Shown piece by piece: positions 15,728 through 23,605 of a stretch of DNA of 64,000 bases. A model generated the notes under the pieces. The model ran no database searches. It saw nothing but the letters and a program-made list of their open reading frames with translations, and had not been told where the DNA came from. The stretch spans positions 1 through 64,000 of the forward strand of contig JAUNUP010000007.1 in NCBI GenBank assembly GCA_030538115.1. The letters run 5' to 3'. Numbering within the stretch: the first letter of the stretch is position 1; every line of letters starts with the position of its first letter. A program made the translations under genes and the position numbers. Origin of the DNA: Dermatophilus congolensis. GTDB taxonomy: Bacteria > Actinomycetota > Actinomycetes > Actinomycetales > Dermatophilaceae.

Positions 15728-17473
15728 CTACATCTGCTCCGGCGACTCGATTCCGAGCAGTTCGAGGCCCTCGACCAGCACCCGCAGAGTCACCGCGCAC
15801 AGGGCCAGGCGGGAGGCGCGCACCGCCGGGTCTTCTGCGGCCAGGACGGGGCAGTTCTCGTAGAACGCGCTGAACGCCTGGGCCAGGTCGAACAGGTACG
15901 TGGCCATGCGGTGCGGTTCGAGTGACTCCCCCACGGCGGCAACGACGCCGCCGAATCCGAGCACCTGCGTGGCGAGCGCGCGCTCGTGCTCGGCGTCGAG
16001 GGCGATCGGGGCGCGGGCGGCCTCCGCAGGGTCGATCGCCTCGCCTCCCTTGCCGCGGAAGATCGACCGGATGCGGGTGGCCGCGTACTGCAGGTACGGG
16101 CCGGTGTTGCCGACGAGGGCGAGCATGCGGTCGAGGTCGAAGACGTACTCGGAGTCGTGCGCCACCGACAGGTCGGCGTACTTGATCGCGCCGACACCGA
16201 TCTGGCGGGCGATGGTGGCGCGCTCGTCGTCGGTGAGGTCGGGGCGGGCCTCGTCGATGTGGTTCTTGGCCTTGTCGACGGCCTCTTCGATGAGGGCCAT
16301 GAGCCGCAGCGGCGCCCCGGAGCGGGTGCGCAGGATCTTGCGGTCTTCGCCGAGGACGTTGCCGATCTTGACGTGCACGACCTCCACGGTGTCGGGCAGC
16401 CACCCGGCGAGGCGGGCGGTGTCGAAGACCATGCTCAGGTGCAGCGCCTGAGGGGCACCGATGACGTACAGCACCCGGTCGGCGTGCAGGTCTTCGACGC
16501 GGTGCTTGATCGTGGCGAGGTCGGTGGTGCCGTAGCCGTAGCCGCCGTCGGACTTGCGGATGATGAGCGGCACCGGCTTGCCCTCGCGGCCCTTGTAGGC
16601 GTCGAGAAAGACGCACAGGGCTCCCTCGCTGATCGTCGCGATGCCCTTGGCTTCGAGCTCGTCGCAGATGCCGGGCAGCGCGTCGTTGTACGTGGATTCG
16701 CCGGCGAGATCGTCATCGGTGAGCGTGACACCGAGGGCGGTGTAGATGCGGTTGAAATACGCGGTGGACAGGGCGATGAGCTTCTCCCAGAGCCCGAGCG
16801 TTTCGGCGTCGCCGGCCTGCAGCGCCACGACGCGGGCACGGGCGCGGGTGGCGAACGCCTCGTCTCCCTCGAACTCTGCGCGGGCGGCCTGGTAGAACGC
16901 GTTCGGGTCGGTGCGCAGCAGTGCCGCCTCGTCGGAGTCGAGGCCGACGGCGAGAAGGTGCTCGATGAGCATGCCGAACGGGGTGCCCCAGTCGCCGATG
17001 TGGTTCTGGCGAATCACGGTGTGTCCCAGGCGCTCAAGCGTGCGGGCGAGAGAGTCGCCGACGACGGTGGTGCGCAGGTGACCGACGTGCATCTCCTTGG
17101 CCACGTTGGGCGCGGAGTAGTCGATGGGGATGATCTGCGCCTCTTGCGCGGGCACGCCGAGCCGGTCGTCGGTGGCGAGCGCGGAGACGAGCGAGCCGAG
17201 CCACTCCTGCCGGTACGTGAGGTTGATGAACCCGGGCCCGCTCACCTCGATGTCGGAGCACTCGGCGGTCAGGTCGAGGTTCTCGACGATGGCGGCGGCC
17301 ACCTCGCGGGGATTACGCTTGGCCTTCTTGGCCAGTGCGAGGGCGGCGTTGACCTGCACGTCAGCGAACTGCGAGGGGCGCAGCACGGGGTCGGCTCCAG
17401 CGAAGTCGTCCCCGAGTGCCGCAACGATCGCGGCGGTGACCTTGGGAGCGATGACATCGAGGGGCGCACTCAT
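15728..17473 (-). CDS. argS: arginyl-tRNA synthetase
   Basis: A 581-aa class I aminoacyl-tRNA synthetase charging tRNA-Arg. The order is an N-terminal Add-1 domain (about residues 1-115, ending in the SGPGFINL motif), DYSAPNVAKEMHVGHLR with the HIGH signature near residue 130, the Rossmann core with NHIGDWGTPFG, a KMSKS-like LGEDRKILRTRSG loop near residue 385, and a C-terminal anticodon domain with the usual SEYVFDLDRML start. ATG 17473 is chosen because MSAPLDVIAP begins the Add-1 fold; the upstream in-frame codons fall in the spacer. Confidence 0.96.
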   Translation of the reverse strand: MSAPLDVIAPKVTAAIVAALGDDFAGADPVLRPSQFADVQVNAALALAKKAKRNPREVAAAIVENLDLTAECSDIEVSGPGFINLTYRQEWLGSLVSALATDDRLGVPAQEAQIIPIDYSAPNVAKEMHVGHLRTTVVGDSLARTLERLGHTVIRQNHIGDWGTPFGMLIEHLLAVGLDSDEAALLRTDPNAFYQAARAEFEGDEAFATRARARVVALQAGDAETLGLWEKLIALSTAYFNRIYTALGVTLTDDDLAGESTYNDALPGICDELEAKGIATISEGALCVFLDAYKGREGKPVPLIIRKSDGGYGYGTTDLATIKHRVEDLHADRVLYVIGAPQALHLSMVFDTARLAGWLPDTVEVVHVKIGNVLGEDRKILRTRSGAPLRLMALIEEAVDKAKNHIDEARPDLTDDERATIARQIGVGAIKYADLSVAHDSEYVFDLDRMLALVGNTGPYLQYAATRIRSIFRGKGGEAIDPAEAARAPIALDAEHERALATQVLGFGGVVAAVGESLEPHRMATYLFDLAQAFSAFYENCPVLAAEDPAVRASRLALCAVTLRVLVEGLELLGIESPEQM

Positions 17474-17558
17474 GCCCCCAAGTCTAGGCGCGCGCAAACA
17501 CGCCCCTAGACACGGCTAGCCCTGCCCCGCCCCTCCCCGCAGAGAGGGGTGCTCACGC

Positions 17559-17623
17559 TTCAGCTATGTAGGTGCGCCGCACTGTCATATATGCGCACTT
17601 CGACGCACCCACATAGCTGAAGG
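17559..17623. repeat. 65-bp inverted repeat between argS and the hipB-like gene
   Basis: 19-bp arms 17559-17577 (CTTCAGCTATG...) and 17605-17623 match with one mismatch around a 27-nt loop containing the A+T-rich TCATATATG. It lies 28 nt past the hipB-like stop and 86 bp upstream of argS. It could be a terminator, an operator or the remains of a small element; no U-tract is present. Confidence 0.7.
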
Positions 17624-17651
17624 AACCGACTGGCATGACATCGGCCATGAG

Positions 17652-17948
17652 TCAGTCCCGGATCCGCTGGGGTAGGTGTGACTGCAGGAGGGCGCGGCCG
17701 CGTTCGTGGTTCCAAGGGTCGAACGCCTCGGTCACCGACTCCATGATCCCGAGGCCCCTGGCGATGATGAGCACGTTGTCGAGCGACGCACCCTTGCCCT
17801 TCTCCACCCTCGTGATCGTGGACGCCGATACCCCGCACCGCTCCGAGAGCGCAGCTACTGACAGGCCTTGCAGCTTGCGCCAGGCAGCGAGGTGCTCCCC
17901 GATGTCACGCATGCCGGTGCGCACGGCGAGTGGGAGAAGCACAGCCAC
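17652..17948 (-). CDS. HipB-like XRE-family DNA-binding protein
   Basis: A 98-aa helix-turn-helix protein. The XRE domain covers residues 16-68: LAAWRKLQGLSVAALSERC, the recognition part VSASTITRVEKGKG and LDNVLIIARGLGI. A short tail follows. Its size and its placement beside a HipA kinase fragment point to the antitoxin/repressor of a hipBA-type module. The A+T-rich upstream stretch (17949-18031), unlike the surrounding DNA, probably holds its promoter. The partner toxin is truncated, so this may now act only as a repressor or be drifting. Confidence 0.82.
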   Translation of the reverse strand: MAVLLPLAVRTGMRDIGEHLAAWRKLQGLSVAALSERCGVSASTITRVEKGKGASLDNVLIIARGLGIMESVTEAFDPWNHERGRALLQSHLPQRIRD

Positions 17949-18031
17949 GACACTCGCCTCCTCTGTCAGATATGACTCAGCTAATGGCTTTTGCTATCAA
18001 TTCTGACGCAATATTGGGAGCCTGTCACCAC

Positions 18032-18427
18032 TCAGACGCCGGCGCGACGGTCGAGCAGGTTCCAGACCTGGGGCCCCACGCCCGGATGAGCCTCGCGGTC
18101 GACCTCTGCGAGCGCTCGGCGGAGGTCGGTGAGCACGTCTTCGATCACTGCGGTCGCCGCGTCGGAGGGCACTCCCCACGAGGCGATCTCGGCGCGCACG
18201 TCATCCAGGGTCAGTTCGTCGAAACTACGCTTGCCTGCGATGTCGAGGGCAGAGAGGTGTTCGCCGCGATGGTGCAGGTGGGCCGCGATGTCGTAGGCAG
18301 GCGCGACCGACACCGACCCGTCTGAAAACCGCACGAACGACGTGTTCTTCGCGTGGTGGTCGGTGTTGCCGACGAGGTACGAGAACGTGACGAGCCGCGC
18401 CAGCACCGAAACGGCGAATATTCGGAC
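18032..18427 (-). pseudogene. truncated HipA kinase, C-terminal remnant
   Basis: Only about 125 C-terminal residues of a HipA-type Ser/Thr kinase (normally about 400) remain. The catalytic loop GNTDHHAKN and the metal-binding VAPAYDIA motif are intact, followed by the usual helical end. The N-terminal nucleotide-binding part is missing: upstream, the frame runs into palindromic DNA and then the yciO gene. The frame could restart at GTG 18406 but has no convincing ribosome site, so a functional toxin is unlikely. It precedes the intact hipB-like gene on the same strand. Confidence 0.75.
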
Positions 18428-18479
18428 AATCCTTCTTGTGCGGATATCCGCACATCCGTCAACTATGCGGATATCCGCA
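18415..18479. promoter_or_regulatory. operator array: three palindromes at about 26-27 bp spacing
   Basis: TGTGCGGATATCCGCACA (18437-18454) is an 18-bp perfect palindrome. Its 14-bp core recurs at 18466-18479, and a weaker CGAATATTCG lies at 18415-18424. Centres are 26 and 27 bp apart. The GGATATCC core recalls the GGATA/TATCC half-sites of HipB operators. The array lies directly upstream of the hipA remnant and just past the yciO stop. Confidence 0.7.
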
Positions 18480-18492
18480 CAAGCAGCAGAGC

Positions 18493-19116
18493 TCAGTCGA
18501 CGAAGAGGCTTGCGTCGCCTGCACCCTGGCGAATCACCTCGGGCTCGTCGCCGGAGAGGTCGATGACCGTCGTCGGCTCGCTGCCACATTCGCCCGTGTC
18601 GAGCACGACGTCGACTGCGTTGTCGAGGTGATCTTTCACCTGCCAGCCGTCGGTCATCGGAGCGTCTTCGCCCGGCAGGATGAGGGTCGTGGTCAGCATC
18701 GGCTCGCCCAGCTCCTCCAGCAGGGCCTGCACGAGGCGGTCGCCGCTGATGCGCACGCCGACGGTCTTGCGCTTGGGGTCGAGCAGGCGCTTGGGCACCT
18801 CCGGGGTACCGCGCAGCACGAACGTATACGGCCCAGGCGTGGCCGACTTCAGCGCCCGGAACTGCCGGTTCGACATCATCACCAGTTGCCCGAGCTGCGC
18901 GAAGTCGCTACACATGAGCGCGAACTGGTGCTTGTTGCCGAGCTGGCGGATGGTCGAGATCCGCTCTTTGCCCTCGGCGTTACCCAGGGCGCAGCCGAGC
19001 GCATACCCGGAGTCGGTGGGGTACGCGATCACGCCGCCGTCACGCAGCGCCTTCACGGCCTGCGACACGAGGCGCGGCTGCGGATCAACGGGGTGAACGT
19101 CGAGGTATCGGGCCAT
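18493..19116 (-). CDS. YciO-type Sua5/YciO/YrdC family protein
   Basis: A 207-aa member of the Sua5/YciO/YrdC superfamily. PTDSGYALGC near residue 33, IRQLGNKHQFALMCSDF, PGPYTFVLRGTPEVP, the KRKTVGVRIS motif and the PTTVIDLSGD end all match E. coli YciO better than TsaC/Sua5. True TsaC makes threonylcarbamoyl-AMP for tRNA t6A37; YciO proteins bind RNA or nucleotides and have weak or uncertain TsaC activity. The gene starts 25 nt after the dehydrogenase stop, so it is probably in that transcript. Confidence 0.88.
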   Translation of the reverse strand: MARYLDVHPVDPQPRLVSQAVKALRDGGVIAYPTDSGYALGCALGNAEGKERISTIRQLGNKHQFALMCSDFAQLGQLVMMSNRQFRALKSATPGPYTFVLRGTPEVPKRLLDPKRKTVGVRISGDRLVQALLEELGEPMLTTTLILPGEDAPMTDGWQVKDHLDNAVDVVLDTGECGSEPTTVIDLSGDEPEVIRQGAGDASLFVD

Positions 19117-19141
19117 CTACCCAGGGTAGGCGGCAACGGGG

Positions 19142-20521
19142 TCAGTAGCGCCAGGTGGCGGGGCCTCTCGTGCCGGCCGGGTACTCCTCCATCGGGACCT
19201 CGTTGTTGCGCCAGGCCTGCACCACCGGGGTCAGCACTCGCCACAGCTCCTCGGCCGTGTCGCCTCGCACCGACAAGAGCTGGTCGCCATCCATGATGTG
19301 GGCCAGGATCTCGCCGTAGGGGCGGATGGGGCTCTCGCCGAGGTCGGCGATCAGGCTCGAATCCTCGAGGTCGAACTTGTCGTCGGCGCCGTTGGTCGAG
19401 ATATCGAGGATGAGCCGCTCGGGGCTCAGCGCGATCGTGAGGCGGTTCGGCTCGGGCGCCTCCCCGAAGCCGGTGGGCACGTGCCCGACCGGCTTGAAGT
19501 TGACGACGATGCGCCGGTCGTCCTTGCCGAGCGCCTTGCCACTGCGCAGACGGAACGGCACACCGGCCCAGCGTTCGTTGTTGATACGCACCGTGACCTC
19601 GGCGAGGGTCTCGGTCATGCGCTCGGCGTCGACCCCCTCCTCCGAGACGTAGTCGGGCACCCACTTGCCGTTGGTCTGCCCCGCCGTGTACCGCGCACGC
19701 AGGCTCGCGTCGACCGGGTCGTCGTTCCACAGATCCACCGAGCGCAGCACGTGGGTCATGAGGTCGCGCAGTTCGAGTGCGTCGAGGCGGGCCATGTCCT
19801 CCATCGCCACCATCGTCAGCACGAGCAGCAGGTGGCTCTGGATCATGTCGATGAGCGCACCGGCGTTGTCGTAGTACCGCGCCCGACCCTCGAGGGCGAG
19901 GGCCTCGTCGAAGATGATGTCGATGCTCTCCACGTGCGAGGCCCGCCAGACCGGCTCGAACACGCGGTTCGCGAACCGGAAGCCGAGGATGTTGAGCACC
20001 CCGCTGCGACCGAGAAAGTGGTCGACACGGTAGATCTGGTCTTCGGAGGCGAACCGGTGCAGTTGCTCGTTGAGCCGCCGGGCGCTCTCGAGGTCACGAC
20101 CGAACGGCTTCTCGAGCGCAAGCCGCACGGTCGGCGGGATACCCGTCTTCTCGAGCACCTCGCACACCCGCTCGGTGATCGCCGGAGGCAGCGCGAAGTA
20201 GATGACGCTCGGGGTGTCGCCCAGTTCGTCGACCAGCGCCTTCACCGCGGTCTCGTCGAGCAGGTCGACCTGCCGGTACCAGGTGTCGGCCATGGCGCGC
20301 TCCGCGCGGTCGTTGGGGCACCCACCTCCGCACAGAGCCGTGCTCACGCGCTCGCGCCACTGCTCGTCGGTCATCGGGTCGACGGCGGCGCCGAGGATCC
20401 GCACGACGCGGTGCGGCTCGACCTCCAGCAGCGTGCCGAGGCCCGGCAGCAGCAGTCTGGAGGTGAGGTCACCCGAGGCCCCCAGGATGAGCAGGTTCAC
20501 GGGCTGACTGGACTGCGACAT
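19142..20521 (-). CDS. zwf: glucose-6-phosphate dehydrogenase
   Basis: A 459-aa NAD(P)-dependent G6PD of the oxidative pentose phosphate pathway. The Rossmann loop is LILGASGDLTSRLLLPGL (about residues 11-28), the substrate/catalytic segment is RVDHFLGR (the usual form is RIDHYLGK), and LALEKPFGRDLESA lies before it. The sequence is somewhat divergent (Phe for Tyr and Arg for Lys in the signature), so it may be a second isozyme; no opcA or gnd is adjacent. ATG 20521 is chosen because GAGGA lies just upstream. It is divergent from argF. Confidence 0.9.
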   Translation of the reverse strand: MSQSSQPVNLLILGASGDLTSRLLLPGLGTLLEVEPHRVVRILGAAVDPMTDEQWRERVSTALCGGGCPNDRAERAMADTWYRQVDLLDETAVKALVDELGDTPSVIYFALPPAITERVCEVLEKTGIPPTVRLALEKPFGRDLESARRLNEQLHRFASEDQIYRVDHFLGRSGVLNILGFRFANRVFEPVWRASHVESIDIIFDEALALEGRARYYDNAGALIDMIQSHLLLVLTMVAMEDMARLDALELRDLMTHVLRSVDLWNDDPVDASLRARYTAGQTNGKWVPDYVSEEGVDAERMTETLAEVTVRINNERWAGVPFRLRSGKALGKDDRRIVVNFKPVGHVPTGFGEAPEPNRLTIALSPERLILDISTNGADDKFDLEDSSLIADLGESPIRPYGEILAHIMDGDQLLSVRGDTAEELWRVLTPVVQAWRNNEVPMEEYPAGTRGPATWRY

Positions 20522-20639
20522 TTCGTCCTCGCTGTTGACTCGACTTCGCATGTTTCGTTCAACCTCACCACCGCAGGCTGAACGCGGGATGAGCCGGATG
20601 TCGACACGCCGTGACAACCAGCGACCCGACAGCAGTGTA

Positions 20640-20653
20640 CTTGAACCTTCAAG
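20640..20653. promoter_or_regulatory. 14-bp palindrome in the zwf/argF divergent region
   Basis: CTTGAA-CC-TTCAAG is a perfect inverted repeat within the 224-bp gap between divergent zwf and argF. Its position suits an operator for either gene. The regulator is unknown. Confidence 0.4.
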
Positions 20654-20745
20654 CACAAGTGATGCGGAGATGCCACGGCCGGCCCACGCTCCAAGCACGC
20701 GCACGGATTTCAACCCATGCCATGACACGTATGAGAATGGATCCC

Positions 20746-21747
20746 ATGCCGTTCAACCTGCGCAGCCGCTCGTTCGTCAAAGAGATCGACTTCACTCCGG
20801 TCGAATGGCGACACCTGATACGGCTCGCGGCCGAGTTGAAGCGCGCGAAATACGCCGGCACCGAAACCCCGCGCCTGCGCGGCAAGAACCTCGCCCTCAT
20901 CTTCGAGAAGACCTCAACCCGCACCCGCGCCGCGTTCGAAGTCGCGGCCCACGACCAAGGCGCCACCACCACTTACCTCGACTCCAACGGATCGCAGATC
21001 GGGCACAAGGAGTCGATCAAAGACACGGCCCGGGTGCTCGGCCGCTTCTACGACGGCATCCAGTACCGCGGCAAGAGGCAGACCGACGTCGAGATCCTCG
21101 CCGAACACGCGGGAGTTCCGGTGTGGAACGGCCTCACCGACGAGTGGCACCCCACCCAGATGCTCGCCGACCACCTCACGCTCACCGAGCACGTACACAA
21201 GCCGTTCGGCGACATCACGTACGCCTACGTCGGCGACGCCCGCAACAACGTCGGCAACAGCTTTCTCATCACCGGCGCGATGATGGGCATGGATGTGCGC
21301 ATGGTCGCCCCCGAACCCTTGCTCAACGCGCCGGAGGTCGTCACGCAGGCCCGCGAGATCACCGAGTCCACGGGCGCCCGCATCACCCTCACCAGCGACG
21401 CGGCCGAGGGAGTGCGCGGGGCAGACGTGCTCTACACCGATGTCTGGGTGTCGATGGGCGAGCCCGAGGAGTCGTGGGAGCCACGCGTCGAGCAGCTGCG
21501 TCCGTACCAGGTGAACGCGGCCCTCATGGAGGCGACCGGCAACCCCGACACGAAGTTCATGCACTGCCTGCCCGCCTACCACGACCGCAACACGTCGATC
21601 GGCGAGAAGATCTACCAGCGCATGGGCATGGACGGCATCGAGGTGACCGAAGAGGTCTTCGAGTCCACGGCGTCGATCGTGTTCGACCAGTCCGAGAACC
21701 GGATGCACACGATCAAGGCGATCATGGTGGCGACGCTGGGCTGGTGA
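20746..21747 (+). CDS. argF: ornithine carbamoyltransferase
   Basis: A 333-aa transcarbamylase joining carbamoyl phosphate and ornithine to citrulline. Carbamoyl-phosphate binding STRTR (57-61), the HPTQ motif in [19 protein letters not shown] and the catalytic Cys in MHCLPAY are all intact. Overall it is closer to the E. coli ArgF/ArgI and ArcB type than to the short form usual in arginine operons. No other arginine gene is near, so biosynthetic versus catabolic (arcB) use is unclear. Several in-frame ATGs precede it (20722, 20731, 20737); 20746 gives the family's usual N-terminus. Confidence 0.93.
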   Translation: MPFNLRSRSFVKEIDFTPVEWRHLIRLAAELKRAKYAGTETPRLRGKNLALIFEKTSTRTRAAFEVAAHDQGATTTYLDSNGSQIGHKESIKDTARVLGRFYDGIQYRGKRQTDVEILAEHAGVPVWNGLTDEWHPTQMLADHLTLTEHVHKPFGDITYAYVGDARNNVGNSFLITGAMMGMDVRMVAPEPLLNAPEVVTQAREITESTGARITLTSDAAEGVRGADVLYTDVWVSMGEPEESWEPRVEQLRPYQVNAALMEATGNPDTKFMHCLPAYHDRNTSIGEKIYQRMGMDGIEVTEEVFESTASIVFDQSENRMHTIKAIMVATLGW

Positions 21748-21768
21748 CCCGCCCCGGGGAGGGCAGGG

Positions 21769-23418
21769 CTACGCGGAGTAGACCTTGCGGCCGCCGATGT
21801 AGGTCTCGGTCACGCCGACCTGCCCGATGTCTGCGGCGGCCACGGTGAACGGGTCGCTGTCGAGCACGACGAAATCGGCCGCGCGGCCGGGCGTGATCTC
21901 ACCCATGCCGTTGAACCCGGCGCACCGCGCCGCACGTGAGGTGTACAGGAGCAACGCCTGCCCGACGGTGAGCGCCTCGTCATAGCCGAGGCTTTCGCCT
22001 CCGAGCGCGCGACGGTCGACCGCGGCCTGCACCGAGGTGAACACGTTGTCAGAATCGCGCAGCACAGTGGCGGGGCAGTCGGACGACAAGGCGGCGGCCG
22101 GCACCTGCTCGTACAACCGCCGCAGCGGGTACGTGTCGACCAGGTGGCGGGTGGTGAGCACCTCGCTGTACGCCTCGAACTCCGCGAAGTAGAAGATCGA
22201 GTGGCTGATCACGCCGAAGCTCATGCGGGACTCGGCCAGGCGGCGCGTCAGCTCTTCGGTGAGCACCGTCGCGTGCTCGATCCGCACGGAGGGCGTCTCG
22301 CCGAGCCACGGCTCCTCGTCTCCGAGCACGTCGATCACGTGGTCGATCGCTGCGTCGCCCATCGCGTGTACGGAGAGCTGCACCCGGTTCTCGCGGGCCC
22401 ACACGAGCGCGCCCCGCAGGTCGTCGTCGGTGCAGGTGGGGCCACCGAAGGAGTCGGGGGTGTCTCGGAACGCGCGGGTCATCCAGGCGGTGCGGTCGGT
22501 GATGACCCCGTCCATGAAGACCTTGGCGCCCGCGACGCGCGCACGCCCGGAGCGGTCGTCGTCGGTGAGCTGCGGCGGGTTGCCGCGGATCTTGCTCCAT
22601 TCGAGGTACAGGTCGATGCGCTGCGCGTACCCCTGCTCGACCGCCGAGCGCACGGCGGGCAGCGGATCGGCGACCATCGTCGCGGCCATGTCGGTCGTGC
22701 CGACGATACCCAGCGAGGCGAGGTGCTCTCCCACTGTGACCAGCTCGGATGCCAGCTTCTCCGGCGACAGGGGCGGCAGCGCGGCCTCCACGGCCTGCAC
22801 GGCTCCGATGTCGATGAGCATGCCGTTGGGCTCGCCGTCGTCATCGCGACCGAAGCGGCCGCCCGCCGGATCCGGGGTGTCCTTGGTGATGCCGGCGAGA
22901 CGCAGCGCTCCCGAGTTGCACGAGGCGGAGTGGGCGCAGAACCGCCGCACGAGCACCGGGCGCGTGTCGGAGACCTTGTCGAGATCGTCGCGCGTCAACT
23001 GGCGTTTCTCGGCGAGGGCGGCCTCGTCGTAGCCCCAAGCCAGGATCCAGTCACCGTCGCTCTCCCCGTCTTTGTCGTCGCCTGCACCGTCGCCAGTGAC
23101 GTGCTCGGTTCGCAGCAGTTCGATCAGGTCGTCGATGGTCTCGATGGAGGGCGGCAGGAGGCACGTCTCCGGCCCGTGGTGGGCAAGGAAGGTCGGGTGG
23201 TGGTGCACATCGAGCAGTCCAGGCACCACGGTGCGACCGGCGAGGTCGATCACCTCGGCCTGGGGATTGTCGACAGGCTGCTCGACCGGGCGCCCGGTTT
23301 CGTCGAGGCGGCCGCCCACCCAGGAGAATGTGCCGTCCGTGACGCGGAACGCCGTGACGAAATCGTCTTCGCTCTTACCGGTGAAGACTTTTCCGTTGAC
23401 GAACAGCCGGTCTGCCAT
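21769..23418 (-). CDS. YtcJ-like amidohydrolase
   Basis: A 549-aa metal-dependent hydrolase of the amidohydrolase superfamily. An N-terminal beta-sandwich half (FVNGKVFTG) leads into the first metal motif VVPGLLDVHHHP (about residue 66); later landmarks are KVFMDGVITDRTAWM, LSVHAMGDAAID, IEHATVL and the final GEITPGRAADFVVLDSDP strand pair. The architecture matches the YtcJ/exoenzyme-regulatory subgroup whose substrates are mostly unknown N-substituted formamides, amides or esters. It is monocistronic and convergent with argF 21 bp away. Confidence 0.9.
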   Translation of the reverse strand: MADRLFVNGKVFTGKSEDDFVTAFRVTDGTFSWVGGRLDETGRPVEQPVDNPQAEVIDLAGRTVVPGLLDVHHHPTFLAHHGPETCLLPPSIETIDDLIELLRTEHVTGDGAGDDKDGESDGDWILAWGYDEAALAEKRQLTRDDLDKVSDTRPVLVRRFCAHSASCNSGALRLAGITKDTPDPAGGRFGRDDDGEPNGMLIDIGAVQAVEAALPPLSPEKLASELVTVGEHLASLGIVGTTDMAATMVADPLPAVRSAVEQGYAQRIDLYLEWSKIRGNPPQLTDDDRSGRARVAGAKVFMDGVITDRTAWMTRAFRDTPDSFGGPTCTDDDLRGALVWARENRVQLSVHAMGDAAIDHVIDVLGDEEPWLGETPSVRIEHATVLTEELTRRLAESRMSFGVISHSIFYFAEFEAYSEVLTTRHLVDTYPLRRLYEQVPAAALSSDCPATVLRDSDNVFTSVQAAVDRRALGGESLGYDEALTVGQALLLYTSRAARCAGFNGMGEITPGRAADFVVLDSDPFTVAAADIGQVGVTETYIGGRKVYSA

Positions 23419-23605
23419 GCGGGGTGCTCCTGTGATCCCCGGTCACGCCGGGCTGTTCATCACGGTAGCTGTGGGCACCTGTCGCGCCTGGCAAGACAGC
23501 CCCGAATCGACGCATTACCTGCACGAAGAGCCCGAAAATCGTTACTCGATGGGGCTCTGCGCGCGGGGTAGCTGCGTGAGGGGTCGGTACTGAGTCAGTG
23601 AGGGG

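Noticed and set aside
15986..17509. Long plus-strand frame (507 codons) opposite argS
   Set aside because: It is a mirror of argS codon bias; argS motifs on the other strand are unambiguous.
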